DNA of 9,445 nucleotides from Candidatus Omnitrophota bacterium (GTDB taxonomy: Bacteria; Omnitrophota; Gorgyraeia; Tantalellales; Tantalellaceae): the NCBI GenBank assembly GCA_030631915.1, contig DAOVKF010000056.1, positions 1 through 9,445 of the forward strand, in the 5' to 3' direction. Below the pieces are notes generated by a model. That model did no database searches and was not told where the DNA came from. It saw only the letters and a program-made list of their open reading frames with translations. This document shows positions 1 to 5,632 of the stretch, one piece after another. Every line of letters begins with the position of its first letter. The stretch's first letter is position 1. The position numbers were made by a program, and so were the translations under genes.

Positions 1-2
1 AA

Positions 3-428
3 ATTCAGAAGCAGGAACAGGAACGCGCAGCCAAATTAGCCGCCCAGAAGAAAAAGCGTGCACTTGAAGCACAGCAAAAAGCCACTCTAAAAGCTAAACA
101 GGATGCCGCTCGTAAAGCGCAAATTCAGAAGCAGGAACAGGAACGCGCAGCGAAATTAGCCGCTCAGAAGAAACAACGTGCACTCGAAAAGCAGCAAAAA
201 GCTGCCCTAAAAGCAAAACAAGCTGCTGCCCGAAAAGCACAAATTCAGAAACGAGAACAGGAACGCGCCGCGAAATTAGCCGCCCAGAAGAGACAACGTG
301 AACTCGAAAAGCAGCAAAAAGCCGCTCTAAAAGCAAAACAGCAAGCCGCGCGTAAAGCGCAAATCCAGAAGCAAAAACAGGAACGCGCCGCGAAAATGGC
401 TGCTCAGAAGAAACAACGTGAACTGGAG
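3..428 (+). repeat. 120-bp tandem repeat, about 3.5 copies
   Basis: Direct inspection shows 120-bp units starting at 3, 123, 243 and 363 (the last is 66 bp before the stop). Units differ at scattered positions, mostly third codon positions, and the period is an exact multiple of three, so the array is coding (40 residues per unit). The array continues beyond the left edge, so the copy number is unknown. Such near-identical units can expand or contract by slippage or recombination, and assemblies may collapse them. Confidence 0.9.
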
Positions 429-431
429 TAA
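3..431 (+). CDS. Lys/Ala/Gln-rich 40-residue tandem-repeat protein (5' partial)
   Basis: The frame starting at position 3 is open from the window edge to a TAA at 429-431 and encodes 142 residues; the start lies outside the window. It is built of three full 40-residue units and a 22-residue fourth (starting at 3, 123, 243 and 363), each beginning I-Q-K and containing the ERAAK, LAAQK and ALKAKQ blocks. The composition is almost only K, R, A, Q, E and L, with no Pro or Gly and few aromatic or bulky residues, so a long, positively charged alpha helix or coiled coil is expected, like the helical stalk of TolA-type proteins. The unit differences are mostly synonymous or conservative, which shows that the amino-acid sequence is selected. 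It is A-rich and uses TTA/CTA leucine codons, unlike the GC-richer genes on the other strand. No domain shows the function; the missing N-terminal part could hold a membrane anchor or enzyme. It is the only plus-strand gene here. Confidence 0.75.
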   Translation: MQKQEQERAAKLAAQKKKRALEAQQKATLKAKQDAARKAQIQKQEQERAAKLAAQKKQRALEKQQKAALKAKQAAARKAQIQKREQERAAKLAAQKRQRELEKQQKAALKAKQQAARKAQIQKQKQERAAKMAAQKKQRELE

Positions 432-500
432 TAGTTCAGCTATTTTTAGCTATTTTCAGGAAGATTTGTCCCCGAACAGCCCTGATCTGTGCCTGTCATA

Positions 501-668
501 CCGGAGATAACTGAGTAGTCCGAGATAAGGCGGTTTAGCATGCTCCGTACAGGGAGGATCCACACCGGGCGGAGGGGCCCTGGTAGGAGCGTGGTAAACC
601 ACCTTATCTCAGTCCCAGGGCGGGAATAACTGAGTAAGCACGCTTAGTATTCCGGGAATAACTGAATG
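501..668. repeat. Three short direct repeats flanking a long hairpin; possible mobile-element remnant
   Basis: A 15-base motif, CCGGRRATAACTGAR, occurs at 501-515, 620-634 (first base differs) and 652-666, all in the same orientation. Between the first and second copies lies a 25-bp imperfect inverted repeat (522-546 with 586-610), whose arms carry the related GAGATAAGG core. The 622-653 stretch can also fold weakly (GGGAATA and TAAGC against GCTTAGTATTCC). Multiple short terminal repeats of this kind recall the ends of IS21-like insertion sequences, but no transposase frame is present, so this would be a solo end, a MITE-like element or a deletion scar. It lies between the repeat-protein gene and a broken radical-SAM gene. 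The 432-690 stretch holds no gene that I can support. Confidence 0.45.
522..610. repeat. 25-bp imperfect inverted repeat (hairpin)
   Basis: The left arm 522-546 begins GAGATAAGG and ends GCTCC; the right arm 586-610 begins GGAGC and ends CCTTATCTC. The arms pair over 25 positions with one G-T wobble and two mismatches. The 39-base loop has an inner CAGGG/CCCTG pair (550-554 with 578-582). No T-run follows either arm, so it is not a typical intrinsic terminator. It could be a transposon-end structure or a folded RNA; nothing here decides between them. Confidence 0.6.
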
Positions 669-690
669 TTGCCTGGTTTTTTAAAAAGGA

Positions 691-1221
691 TTAAAGGGCC
701 TCCCCTTTGAACCGGGTTTCAAAATCCCCGTCAAAGGGCTGGATCCAGCCGTTATTGAGATCCAGTTCTTGAACCTTGTTGATGACGGAATAATAGTCTG
801 TCGAACTTATCCTGCGCGATAATTCTCCATGCTCTCCCGCCTTATAAGCAGGGTAATACTGGCTCATGACGCTTACATAAGTATCACGGCCGAGCTCACC
901 GGCAATGTCAATCCACGCAGATACGCCAGCCTGATCGCTTCCACTATGGCGGGGACAAAATGAGAGGGACTGACAAGATTTATATTGTGGCAGCCCATGT
1001 CCTGTACTTCGAGCATAATGTCGCTTAATTCACGACACGTTACCCCTACCCGTCCGCATCCCTGGCTGAACCGCCAGTTCTGACAATAGGTACAACTCAT
1101 GCCGCAATGTGAGAAGAAAACCGTTCCCACCGCATTTTCGCCGGCAAAGATCACAATGTTCAAGGGATCTTAACAGGTCCGGGAGTATCCGCTCCGCTGC
1201 TTCTATTTTTCTTTCACTCAT
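691..1221 (-). pseudogene. Decayed radical-SAM protein, PflX/COG1313 type (pyruvate formate-lyase-activating-like)
   Basis: Three consecutive parts of one protein family are read in different frames. The N-terminal part starts at ATG 1221 (MSERKIEAAERILPDLL) and includes a CDLCRRKC cysteine cluster. The middle part, about 1135-920, has VGTVFFSHC followed by the intact radical-SAM CxxxCxxC triad (CGMSCTYC), CQNWRFSQG and GCHNINLVSPSHFVP, all typical of this family. The C-terminal part, about 915-691, reads WIDIAGELGRDTYVSVMSQYYPAYKAG and ends NNGWIQPFDGDF before TAA. From family knowledge, about 30-40 residues are missing between parts one and two, and most of the central barrel is missing between parts two and three (junction about 905-925). 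At least two frame-breaking deletions make a working enzyme very unlikely. The intact SAM motif suggests recent decay. It is the last minus-strand gene before the repeat/hairpin region. Confidence 0.85.
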
Positions 1222-1278
1222 TACATCCGGTTACAGGGACCTTTCCGCATCCAGGGACCCCGGGAGATCCGTTCGGGA

Positions 1279-1419
1279 TCATTCCCGCACAAATACCGTT
1301 TTTATCCCGGTCCCGATGCGCTTGGTATCCTTTATCATCCCGGTTACCGTTTCCCCGCATCCGGTGATCAGAAAAGAAGCCGTTACCAGCAGAATCAAAA
1401 GTAAACACGTTTTTTTCAT
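1279..1419 (-). CDS. Entericidin-like small lipoprotein
   Basis: This 46-residue protein starts at ATG 1419, five bases after a strong GGAGGAGG Shine-Dalgarno. The frame stays open upstream to 1476 (adding 19 residues), but that extension lacks a comparable ribosome-binding site and would bury the signal peptide. Residues 1-20 form a lipoprotein signal (MKKT, then a Leu/Ile-rich core) ending in the lipobox I-T-G-C21. The mature part is only 26 residues, starting C-G-E-T-V-T-G and continuing K-D-T-K-R-I-G-T-G-I-K. This matches the layout of entericidin A/B-type peptides, small envelope lipoproteins of poorly known, sometimes toxic or stress-linked function. It follows the CNNM pair by 72 bp and has a likely promoter of its own. 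The family call is by pattern only and would be low-scoring because of the length. Confidence 0.75.
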   Translation of the reverse strand: MKKTCLLLILLVTASFLITGCGETVTGMIKDTKRIGTGIKTVFVRE

Positions 1420-1447
1420 ATGCCTCCTCCGGTAAATCTTTTTTAAA

Positions 1448-1476
1448 AGGATACCCGAACACCCGAGAAAAAGCAA
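1448..1476 (-). promoter_or_regulatory. Probable sigma70 promoter of the entericidin-like gene
   Basis: On the minus strand, TTGCTT (1476-1471) and TATCCT (1453-1448) are separated by exactly 17 bp. The expected start of transcription is near 1441, leaving a 5' leader of roughly 20 bases with the GGAGGAGG site before ATG 1419. Both hexamers match the consensus at four positions. The site sits in the 72-bp gap after the upstream CNNM gene. Confidence 0.5.
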
Positions 1477-1491
1477 GAGGGATGGGAACGG

Positions 1492-2484
1492 CTATCCCCT
1501 GTCTTCGATACTGCCGACAAGTTCTTCCAGCATATCTTCGATGGTAATAATCCCGACCACCCTTTCCCTGTCATCGGTGACTATTCCCATGGGCTGTGTC
1601 CTGTGCCGAAGGCGCGTTAACGCGATGTCCAGTCCGTCGGTCTGCTTTATATGAACAGGTTCGCGGATAAAATCCTTCACAGCAGCGGCCCTGCCTGTTT
1701 CTTCTTCCATGCGGAAAAGGACGTCATAGATGTTCGCGACCCCTGTAATATGGTCTTTGCGGTCCTTATACACCGGTATGCGCGAAAAACCCGTCAGAGA
1801 GACCAGGCCCTTCAGATCCTTAATAGTGTCTTTCTCGCTTATCGAAGAAACCCTGTACAGAGGGACCATACTGTCCTTAACCTGTTTCCCGCCGAAATCA
1901 AGCACTTTATGAATAAGCTCAAGTTCATCCCTTTCGACCTCTCCGGTCTCAAGACCGGAATACAGGAACGCCTTAAGGTCCCTTTTCGTAAAAGTCATAT
2001 CCCGGGACACTCCCTGTCCCCTGAAGGGATACAGCAGAAGTCCGGCAGCGCTGTTCACGATAAGGATCAAGGGCCGGAATATCCTGAAAAAATTTTCTAA
2101 AGCGGTTACTGTGTGCAGAGCCAGCGGCACGGAAAACTGGCGCGCGATGATCTTCGGGATTATTTCCGCGAAGACGAGGATCAACGGCACCATAACAACG
2201 GTGGTGATCACCGGGGAAAATCCCGCGCCGTAATATTCCGCGAATATCCTGGTCGCCAGAACAGACGCGATGATAACAGAAATATTGGTCCCGACAAGCG
2301 TTGTGCCGAGAAACATCCCTTCTTTAGACAGGAAATCATTAAGCTTCAGCGCGCGGGGATCGGCGGCCTCTACAAGATTCTTCAATTTGATCTTATCAAC
2401 GGCCGTAAAAGCCATCTCAGTGGCGGTAAAAAATGCCTGAGAACCGATCGCGATTAGAACTATGATCGTGTAGATCGTAATCAT
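1492..2484 (-). CDS. CNNM/DUF21 transmembrane protein with CBS pair, lacking CorC_HlyC domain
   Basis: This 330-residue protein belongs to the CNNM/CorB/HlyC-like family, linked to Mg2+/divalent-cation export or homeostasis at the inner membrane. The DUF21 membrane domain covers about residues 1-155, with the TATEMAF motif at 20-26 (counterpart of SGSETAFFS), GTN at 65-67 and AEIIPK at 106-111. A CBS pair follows at about 200-325: DSMVPL, then SRIPVYK...ITGVANIYDVL, then MGIVTDDRERVVGIITIEDMLEELVG. The protein ends at SIEDRG, right after the second CBS, so the C-terminal CorC_HlyC domain of its neighbour is absent; many family members are about 80 residues longer. The start is ATG 2484 with AGGGA just upstream, 35 bp after the stop of the paralogous gene, so the pair is probably co-transcribed. 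Transport direction and substrate are not shown by the sequence. Confidence 0.9.
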   Translation of the reverse strand: MITIYTIIVLIAIGSQAFFTATEMAFTAVDKIKLKNLVEAADPRALKLNDFLSKEGMFLGTTLVGTNISVIIASVLATRIFAEYYGAGFSPVITTVVMVPLILVFAEIIPKIIARQFSVPLALHTVTALENFFRIFRPLILIVNSAAGLLLYPFRGQGVSRDMTFTKRDLKAFLYSGLETGEVERDELELIHKVLDFGGKQVKDSMVPLYRVSSISEKDTIKDLKGLVSLTGFSRIPVYKDRKDHITGVANIYDVLFRMEEETGRAAAVKDFIREPVHIKQTDGLDIALTRLRHRTQPMGIVTDDRERVVGIITIEDMLEELVGSIEDRG

Positions 2485-2519
2485 TTTCCCTGCCTAACTT
2501 ATTGGTATATTGCCGCAGT

Positions 2520-3743
2520 TCATGATCCTGTTTTTTCCATTCTCAGACTGGTTATACGGTTCTTCGATACGTCGCCCACGGTGATACGATAACCATGCGA
2601 TTCAATGCTGTCCCCCGCACGGGGGATCTTTCCCATTTGCAGGATCACAAATCCCCCTATCGTGTCGACCTCTTCGGTTTCGATCCCGGCGCCAAGCTCT
2701 TCGTTTATTTCGTTGATATGCGTCTGACCGCTGACCTCAAACGTCTTCTGGTCTATCTTTCTGACCTTCGGGATCTCGAGATCAAGCTCGTCACTGATCT
2801 CCCCGACGATCTCTTCGAGTATGTCCTCCATTGTGACGACCCCCGAAGTAACTCCATACTCATCCGTAACTATGGCCATGTGAACTTTCTTGCCCTGAAG
2901 CTCGTTAAGAAGATCATCGATACGCATGCTTTCGGGCACGAAACAGGGCTTTTTCACGAGGCTTCTGATCGGACCCTCCGGATTCAGCAGAAAATCTTTA
3001 GCATGAATAACCCCCACTATGTTATCCAGAGTATGTATATATACCGGTAATCGTGAGCATTTCTCCGCCTTGATCTTTGTTATTATCTCATCCCGAGTTT
3101 CGGTCAGATCAAGGGCCGCTACATCTATTCTGGGGGTCATTATATCCGCGGCGTTCAGATCCTTGAACCGCAGAACGCTTTCGATCATATCCTCCTCTTT
3201 TTCCTTAACGACCCCTTTTTTCCTGCCGATAGAAAAAAGATGGCGGATCTCCTGTTCCGTTATTCCGGGTCTTTCGGACGGGATCCTGAGCCCGACGGAT
3301 CTGACCACTATACCGGCGGTATTGTTCAGGATATATCTGAGCGGCGCAAAAAGCCGCACGAAGAAAAAAAGAGGCGCGCCGGCAAAAAAAGAGAATTTTT
3401 GCGCGTTTGAAAGAGCGAACATCTTCGGGGTGACCTCACCCCACACCAGCAGCAACGCCACCATTGCGATTATAGATATGCCGATACCTTTTTCCCCTAA
3501 ATGATCATAGAAGATATCGGCCATCATCGAACTGGCGGCTATATTTACGAGGGTATTGCCGATCAGTATTGTTATGATGAGCTTGTGAGGATCGGATAAC
3601 AGGGATATTACCCTTCTTGCCGACGGGGACTGTATGCTCTCGATCTGCTTGAACCTGACTTTCCCGATAGAAAAAAAGGCAGTCTCGGAACCGGAAAAAA
3701 AAGCGGAAAACAGCAATAATAACACCAGGATAGCGATATTCAC
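2520..3743 (-). CDS. CNNM/HlyC-type protein: DUF21 + CBS pair + CorC_HlyC
   Basis: This is a full-length (407 residues) member of the hemolysin-C/CorB/CNNM family, membrane proteins tied to Mg2+/Co2+ efflux and homeostasis. The DUF21 domain spans about 1-190, with FSGSETAFFS at 16-25, IGNTLVN at 61-67 and GEVTPK at 102-107. The CBS pair spans about 198-315: IMTPRIDV at 201-208, RLPVY at 231-235, VGVIHAKDFL, and MAIVTDEYGVTSGVVTMEDILEE. The C-terminal CorC_HlyC domain (about 326-403) includes FEVSGQTHINEINEEL and DTIGGFV. The start is GTG 3743: no other start codon lies in frame nearby, and it gives the usual hydrophobic N-terminus directly before FSGSETA. A GGTGGAG stretch about 14 bases upstream is a rather distant ribosome site, so the exact start is less sure than the gene. 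Confidence 0.93.
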   Translation of the reverse strand: MNIAILVLLLLFSAFFSGSETAFFSIGKVRFKQIESIQSPSARRVISLLSDPHKLIITILIGNTLVNIAASSMMADIFYDHLGEKGIGISIIAMVALLLVWGEVTPKMFALSNAQKFSFFAGAPLFFFVRLFAPLRYILNNTAGIVVRSVGLRIPSERPGITEQEIRHLFSIGRKKGVVKEKEEDMIESVLRFKDLNAADIMTPRIDVAALDLTETRDEIITKIKAEKCSRLPVYIHTLDNIVGVIHAKDFLLNPEGPIRSLVKKPCFVPESMRIDDLLNELQGKKVHMAIVTDEYGVTSGVVTMEDILEEIVGEISDELDLEIPKVRKIDQKTFEVSGQTHINEINEELGAGIETEEVDTIGGFVILQMGKIPRAGDSIESHGYRITVGDVSKNRITSLRMEKTGS

Positions 3744-3789
3744 AAGGCTGTCAAGGACTCCACCAACTTTCGACTGTGCTCCGCCGGCC

Positions 3790-3825
3790 GCCCCGCAATG
3801 ACCGCAGAAAAGGTCGTTGCGAGGC
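3790..3825. repeat. Short palindromic intergenic repeat
   Basis: GCCCCGCAATGACC (3790-3803) pairs with GGTCGTTGCGAGGC (3812-3825) across an 8-base loop, with two non-Watson-Crick positions in 14. It lies in the 102-bp gap between the small exported protein and the first CNNM gene. The GTCATTGCGAGG-type core resembles dispersed REP-like palindromes found in many bacterial genomes; that is from memory of such elements. There is no T-run on the minus strand after the stem, so termination there is doubtful, although the hairpin could affect mRNA stability between the two gene groups. Confidence 0.5.
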
Positions 3826-3845
3826 GCTCCCGGACGGAATATCTA

Positions 3846-4229
3846 CTACTGATCCTGCTCAACCGTTTTCTGTGCGGCCTTGACCGGGGTCTCGGCAGTA
3901 TCGACCACGGCGTCTCTGATCGTTTCCGCACTCTTTTTAACTGGAGTTATAACGATCTCGGGAGCTTTTTTCACGTCCCCGGTAAGCGTTTCACCCGTGA
4001 CCTTGACGGTATCCACCACAACGCCCGCGGTGTTGCTGGCGGCTGTCCCGACGGTCTCAACGGACTGATTCAGCAAATTCGCCGGATAGTTCACGGTCGC
4101 TTTAGCGCCGCTTTTCACGGCCTCATTAAAACTTTTTCCGCTCTCATCCGCGATCGCGGGTGCTAACGCAACAGCCGCAACGATAGAAACAATGAGTACG
4201 ACGATCGCCGTTTTAGACGTTCTTACCAT
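3846..4229 (-). CDS. Small exported Val/Thr/Lys-rich protein of unknown function
   Basis: This 127-residue protein has a clear Sec signal peptide: basic MVRTSK, a Val/Ile/Ala-rich core, and a probable cleavage site after APAIA (about residue 27, before DESGK). The mature part has about 100 residues, no cysteine, and repeated short amphipathic stretches rich in Val, Thr, Ala and Lys (for example VDTVKVTGETLTGDV and ETPVKAAQKTVEQ), so it may form helices on a surface or in the periplasm. No known domain is recognised. The start ATG 4229 follows AGGAGGAG at near-ideal strength, and the gene begins inside the last 17 bases of the yqeY-like gene, so it belongs to the same transcript. It shares the small, secreted, basic style of the TIGR04073 protein at 7271-7669, but I see no convincing homology. 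Confidence 0.8.
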   Translation of the reverse strand: MVRTSKTAIVVLIVSIVAAVALAPAIADESGKSFNEAVKSGAKATVNYPANLLNQSVETVGTAASNTAGVVVDTVKVTGETLTGDVKKAPEIVITPVKKSAETIRDAVVDTAETPVKAAQKTVEQDQ

Positions 4230-4692
4230 TTTCTCCTCCTTCTTGCGCGTTTAGTGCTTCTCTTACTTTTTCGCTGACAACCTTTCCGTCAGCGCGTCCC
4301 GCGGTTTTGTCCATCACAACCCGCATTACAATACCCATATCCCTGATAGAAGTCGCGCCCTTACCGGCTATGGCGTCTGAAATTATCCTGTCCAGTTCAT
4401 CCCCGGCGAGCGCCTCCGGAAGATAACTCTCCAGCGCTTTCAGCTCTTCAGCCTCTTTGTCGACAAGGTCATTCCTCCCCGCCCGGCTGAATTGTTCTAT
4501 CGACTCTTTATGCTGACGGGCCATTTTTTGCATGATCCCGATCACACCGGCGTCAGCAAGGACGTCACTGCCTTCCTCGATCTTTTTGTTCTTGATCGCG
4601 CTTAGTATCATCCTTAAAATGGACACCTTCCCCTTGTCGCCCTGTTTCAGGGACACGTTGAGATCCGCTTTTATCCTTTCTTCCAGTGTCAT
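4213..4692 (-). CDS. yqeY: GatB/YqeY domain-containing protein
   Basis: The 159-residue protein (from ATG 4692) covers the whole YqeY family: MTLEERIKADL at the start, VSILRMILSAIKNKKIE at about residues 25-41, a helical middle with LESYLP, and RDMGIVMRVVM...GRADGKVVSEKVRE near the end. YqeY resembles the C-terminal helical domain of the GatB subunit of tRNA amidotransferase, so tRNA binding or tRNA-dependent amidation is often proposed, but its role is unproven. An in-frame GTG at 4704 would add four residues. ATG is preferred because it gives the usual family N-terminus and GGAAG lies 11 bases upstream, while GTG has no properly spaced site. It follows the deformylase gene closely (43 bp from ATG) and overlaps the next gene by 17 bp. 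Confidence 0.9.
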   Translation of the reverse strand: MTLEERIKADLNVSLKQGDKGKVSILRMILSAIKNKKIEEGSDVLADAGVIGIMQKMARQHKESIEQFSRAGRNDLVDKEAEELKALESYLPEALAGDELDRIISDAIAGKGATSIRDMGIVMRVVMDKTAGRADGKVVSEKVREALNAQEGGENGKNV

Positions 4693-4735
4693 ATTCCCGC
4701 TCACTTCCGAACGCGTTGCCCGCGCGCGCCGCCGG

Positions 4736-5251
4736 TCAAGCGCGCATACGTTGCGTTTCCAGGGATCTTTTTTGTCTTGCCAGCTTCCAGGCGTTCCAGA
4801 AACGCAGGGCGGGGTTGAGATAGTCGATGATCAATTTCCCTTCCAGGTGATCCATCTCGTGCTGGACGACCTTTGCCATCAGTCCGTCGAATGTCTCAAA
4901 AAAAAATTCGCCATGGATGTCCCGGGCTTTAATTTTTACGTTTTCGGGCCGCGCGACATTAACGCCGACACCGGCTAAGCTGAGACAGCCTTCTTCCATC
5001 CTGTCCTTTTCATCGGATCGTTCGATAATCTCGGGATTTACAAAGACTTTCAACCCCTCTCCGACATCAGCGATGAAAAGGCTTGACCCCAGACCGACCT
5101 GCGTCGCGGCCAGGCCTATCCCTTTGTTCAAATACATTATCTCCGTCATGCCGCGGATCGTGTTCTCTAACTCGCCCGTAAACTCCCCAACAGCTCTTGT
5201 CCTGATCCGCAGACAGGGATCCGGATATGTCGCCAGCTCCAGAAGGTTCAT
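4736..5251 (-). CDS. def: Peptide deformylase
   Basis: It removes the N-formyl group from nascent proteins at the ribosome, a metal-dependent reaction needed before methionine removal. All three family motifs are present in the 171-residue protein: GIGLAATQ (44-51), EEGCLS (86-91) and HEMDH (131-135). Metal ligands are Cys89, His131 and His135, and the general base is Glu132. The length is typical for a bacterial type-1 enzyme. The start ATG 5251 overlaps the panD stop in an ATGA junction (5248-5251), which indicates translational coupling. No formyltransferase (fmt) gene, the frequent neighbour, is seen; here it sits with panD and yqeY instead. Confidence 0.97.
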   Translation of the reverse strand: MNLLELATYPDPCLRIRTRAVGEFTGELENTIRGMTEIMYLNKGIGLAATQVGLGSSLFIADVGEGLKVFVNPEIIERSDEKDRMEEGCLSLAGVGVNVARPENVKIKARDIHGEFFFETFDGLMAKVVQHEMDHLEGKLIIDYLNPALRFWNAWKLARQKRSLETQRMRA

Positions 5252-5604
5252 TTGCCTGCTTTCAACTGATTGTTTTTCGCCAGCGCGATAAAACGCTGTT
5301 TAAAATTATGCCACTCCTTTGTTTCCAAAAGGCAATAGGACAGGATCACCAGTTCGTCCCCCACCTCTCCTTTTCGCGCGGCAGGTCCATAAAGGACCAT
5401 CCTGCCGGACCTGACCTTTTCTTCGATCACATAGGTGGTAAAACGTTCTCCGTTGCTAAAATTCAATACCTGTACCTGTTCACCGGGTAAGATGTCAGCG
5501 GCTTCAATGATCGCCTTGTCTATGCCGATACTCCCGCTGTATTGAAGCATTTTATCCGTTATACAGGCACCCATTATTTTTGATTTACACAATGTTCTCA
5601 GCAT
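5248..5604 (-). CDS. panD: Aspartate 1-decarboxylase (pyruvoyl type)
   Basis: PanD makes beta-alanine from L-aspartate for pantothenate and CoA synthesis. The 118-residue proenzyme has the self-cleavage site Gly24-Ser25 in YSGSIGID; cleavage turns Ser25 into the pyruvoyl cofactor. Lys9, Arg54, Thr57 and Tyr58 (NGERFTTY) and the G-P-A-A loop at 73-76 match positions used for substrate binding and processing in the E. coli enzyme. The usual NGAAA loop is YGPAA here, a mild variation. Start ATG 5604 follows AAGGGAG. It lies 28 bp after thi4 and overlaps def by 4 bp. No panB/panC or maturation factor is in this window. Confidence 0.97.
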   Translation of the reverse strand: MLRTLCKSKIMGACITDKMLQYSGSIGIDKAIIEAADILPGEQVQVLNFSNGERFTTYVIEEKVRSGRMVLYGPAARKGEVGDELVILSYCLLETKEWHNFKQRFIALAKNNQLKAGK

Positions 5605-5632
5605 GAGTCTCCCTTCCCCGGAATACCGCGTA

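Noticed and set aside
94..336. Minus-strand 80-residue open frame over the tandem repeats
   Set aside because: It is the antisense reading of the 120-bp repeat array; the plus-strand frame has the synonymous-change pattern of a real gene and a helical composition.
432..690. CRISPR-like or tRNA-like element
   Set aside because: The repeats are short, irregularly spaced (119 and 32 bp) and number only three; no cloverleaf or TψC-like arm is seen.
1030..1221. Separate 63-residue gene starting at ATG 1221
   Set aside because: Only its first ~30 residues are family-like (N-terminus of the radical-SAM protein); the rest is the out-of-frame reading of the middle part. It is a piece of the pseudogene.
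1214..1462. Minus-strand 82-residue frame over the entericidin-like gene
   Set aside because: Polar, low-complexity shadow frame without SD; the lipoprotein frame has SD, signal peptide and lipobox.
3740..3931. Minus-strand 63-residue frame bridging the exported protein and the first CNNM gene
   Set aside because: Arg/Ser-rich, overlaps the real C-terminus of the exported protein and runs through the palindromic repeat; no SD or domain.
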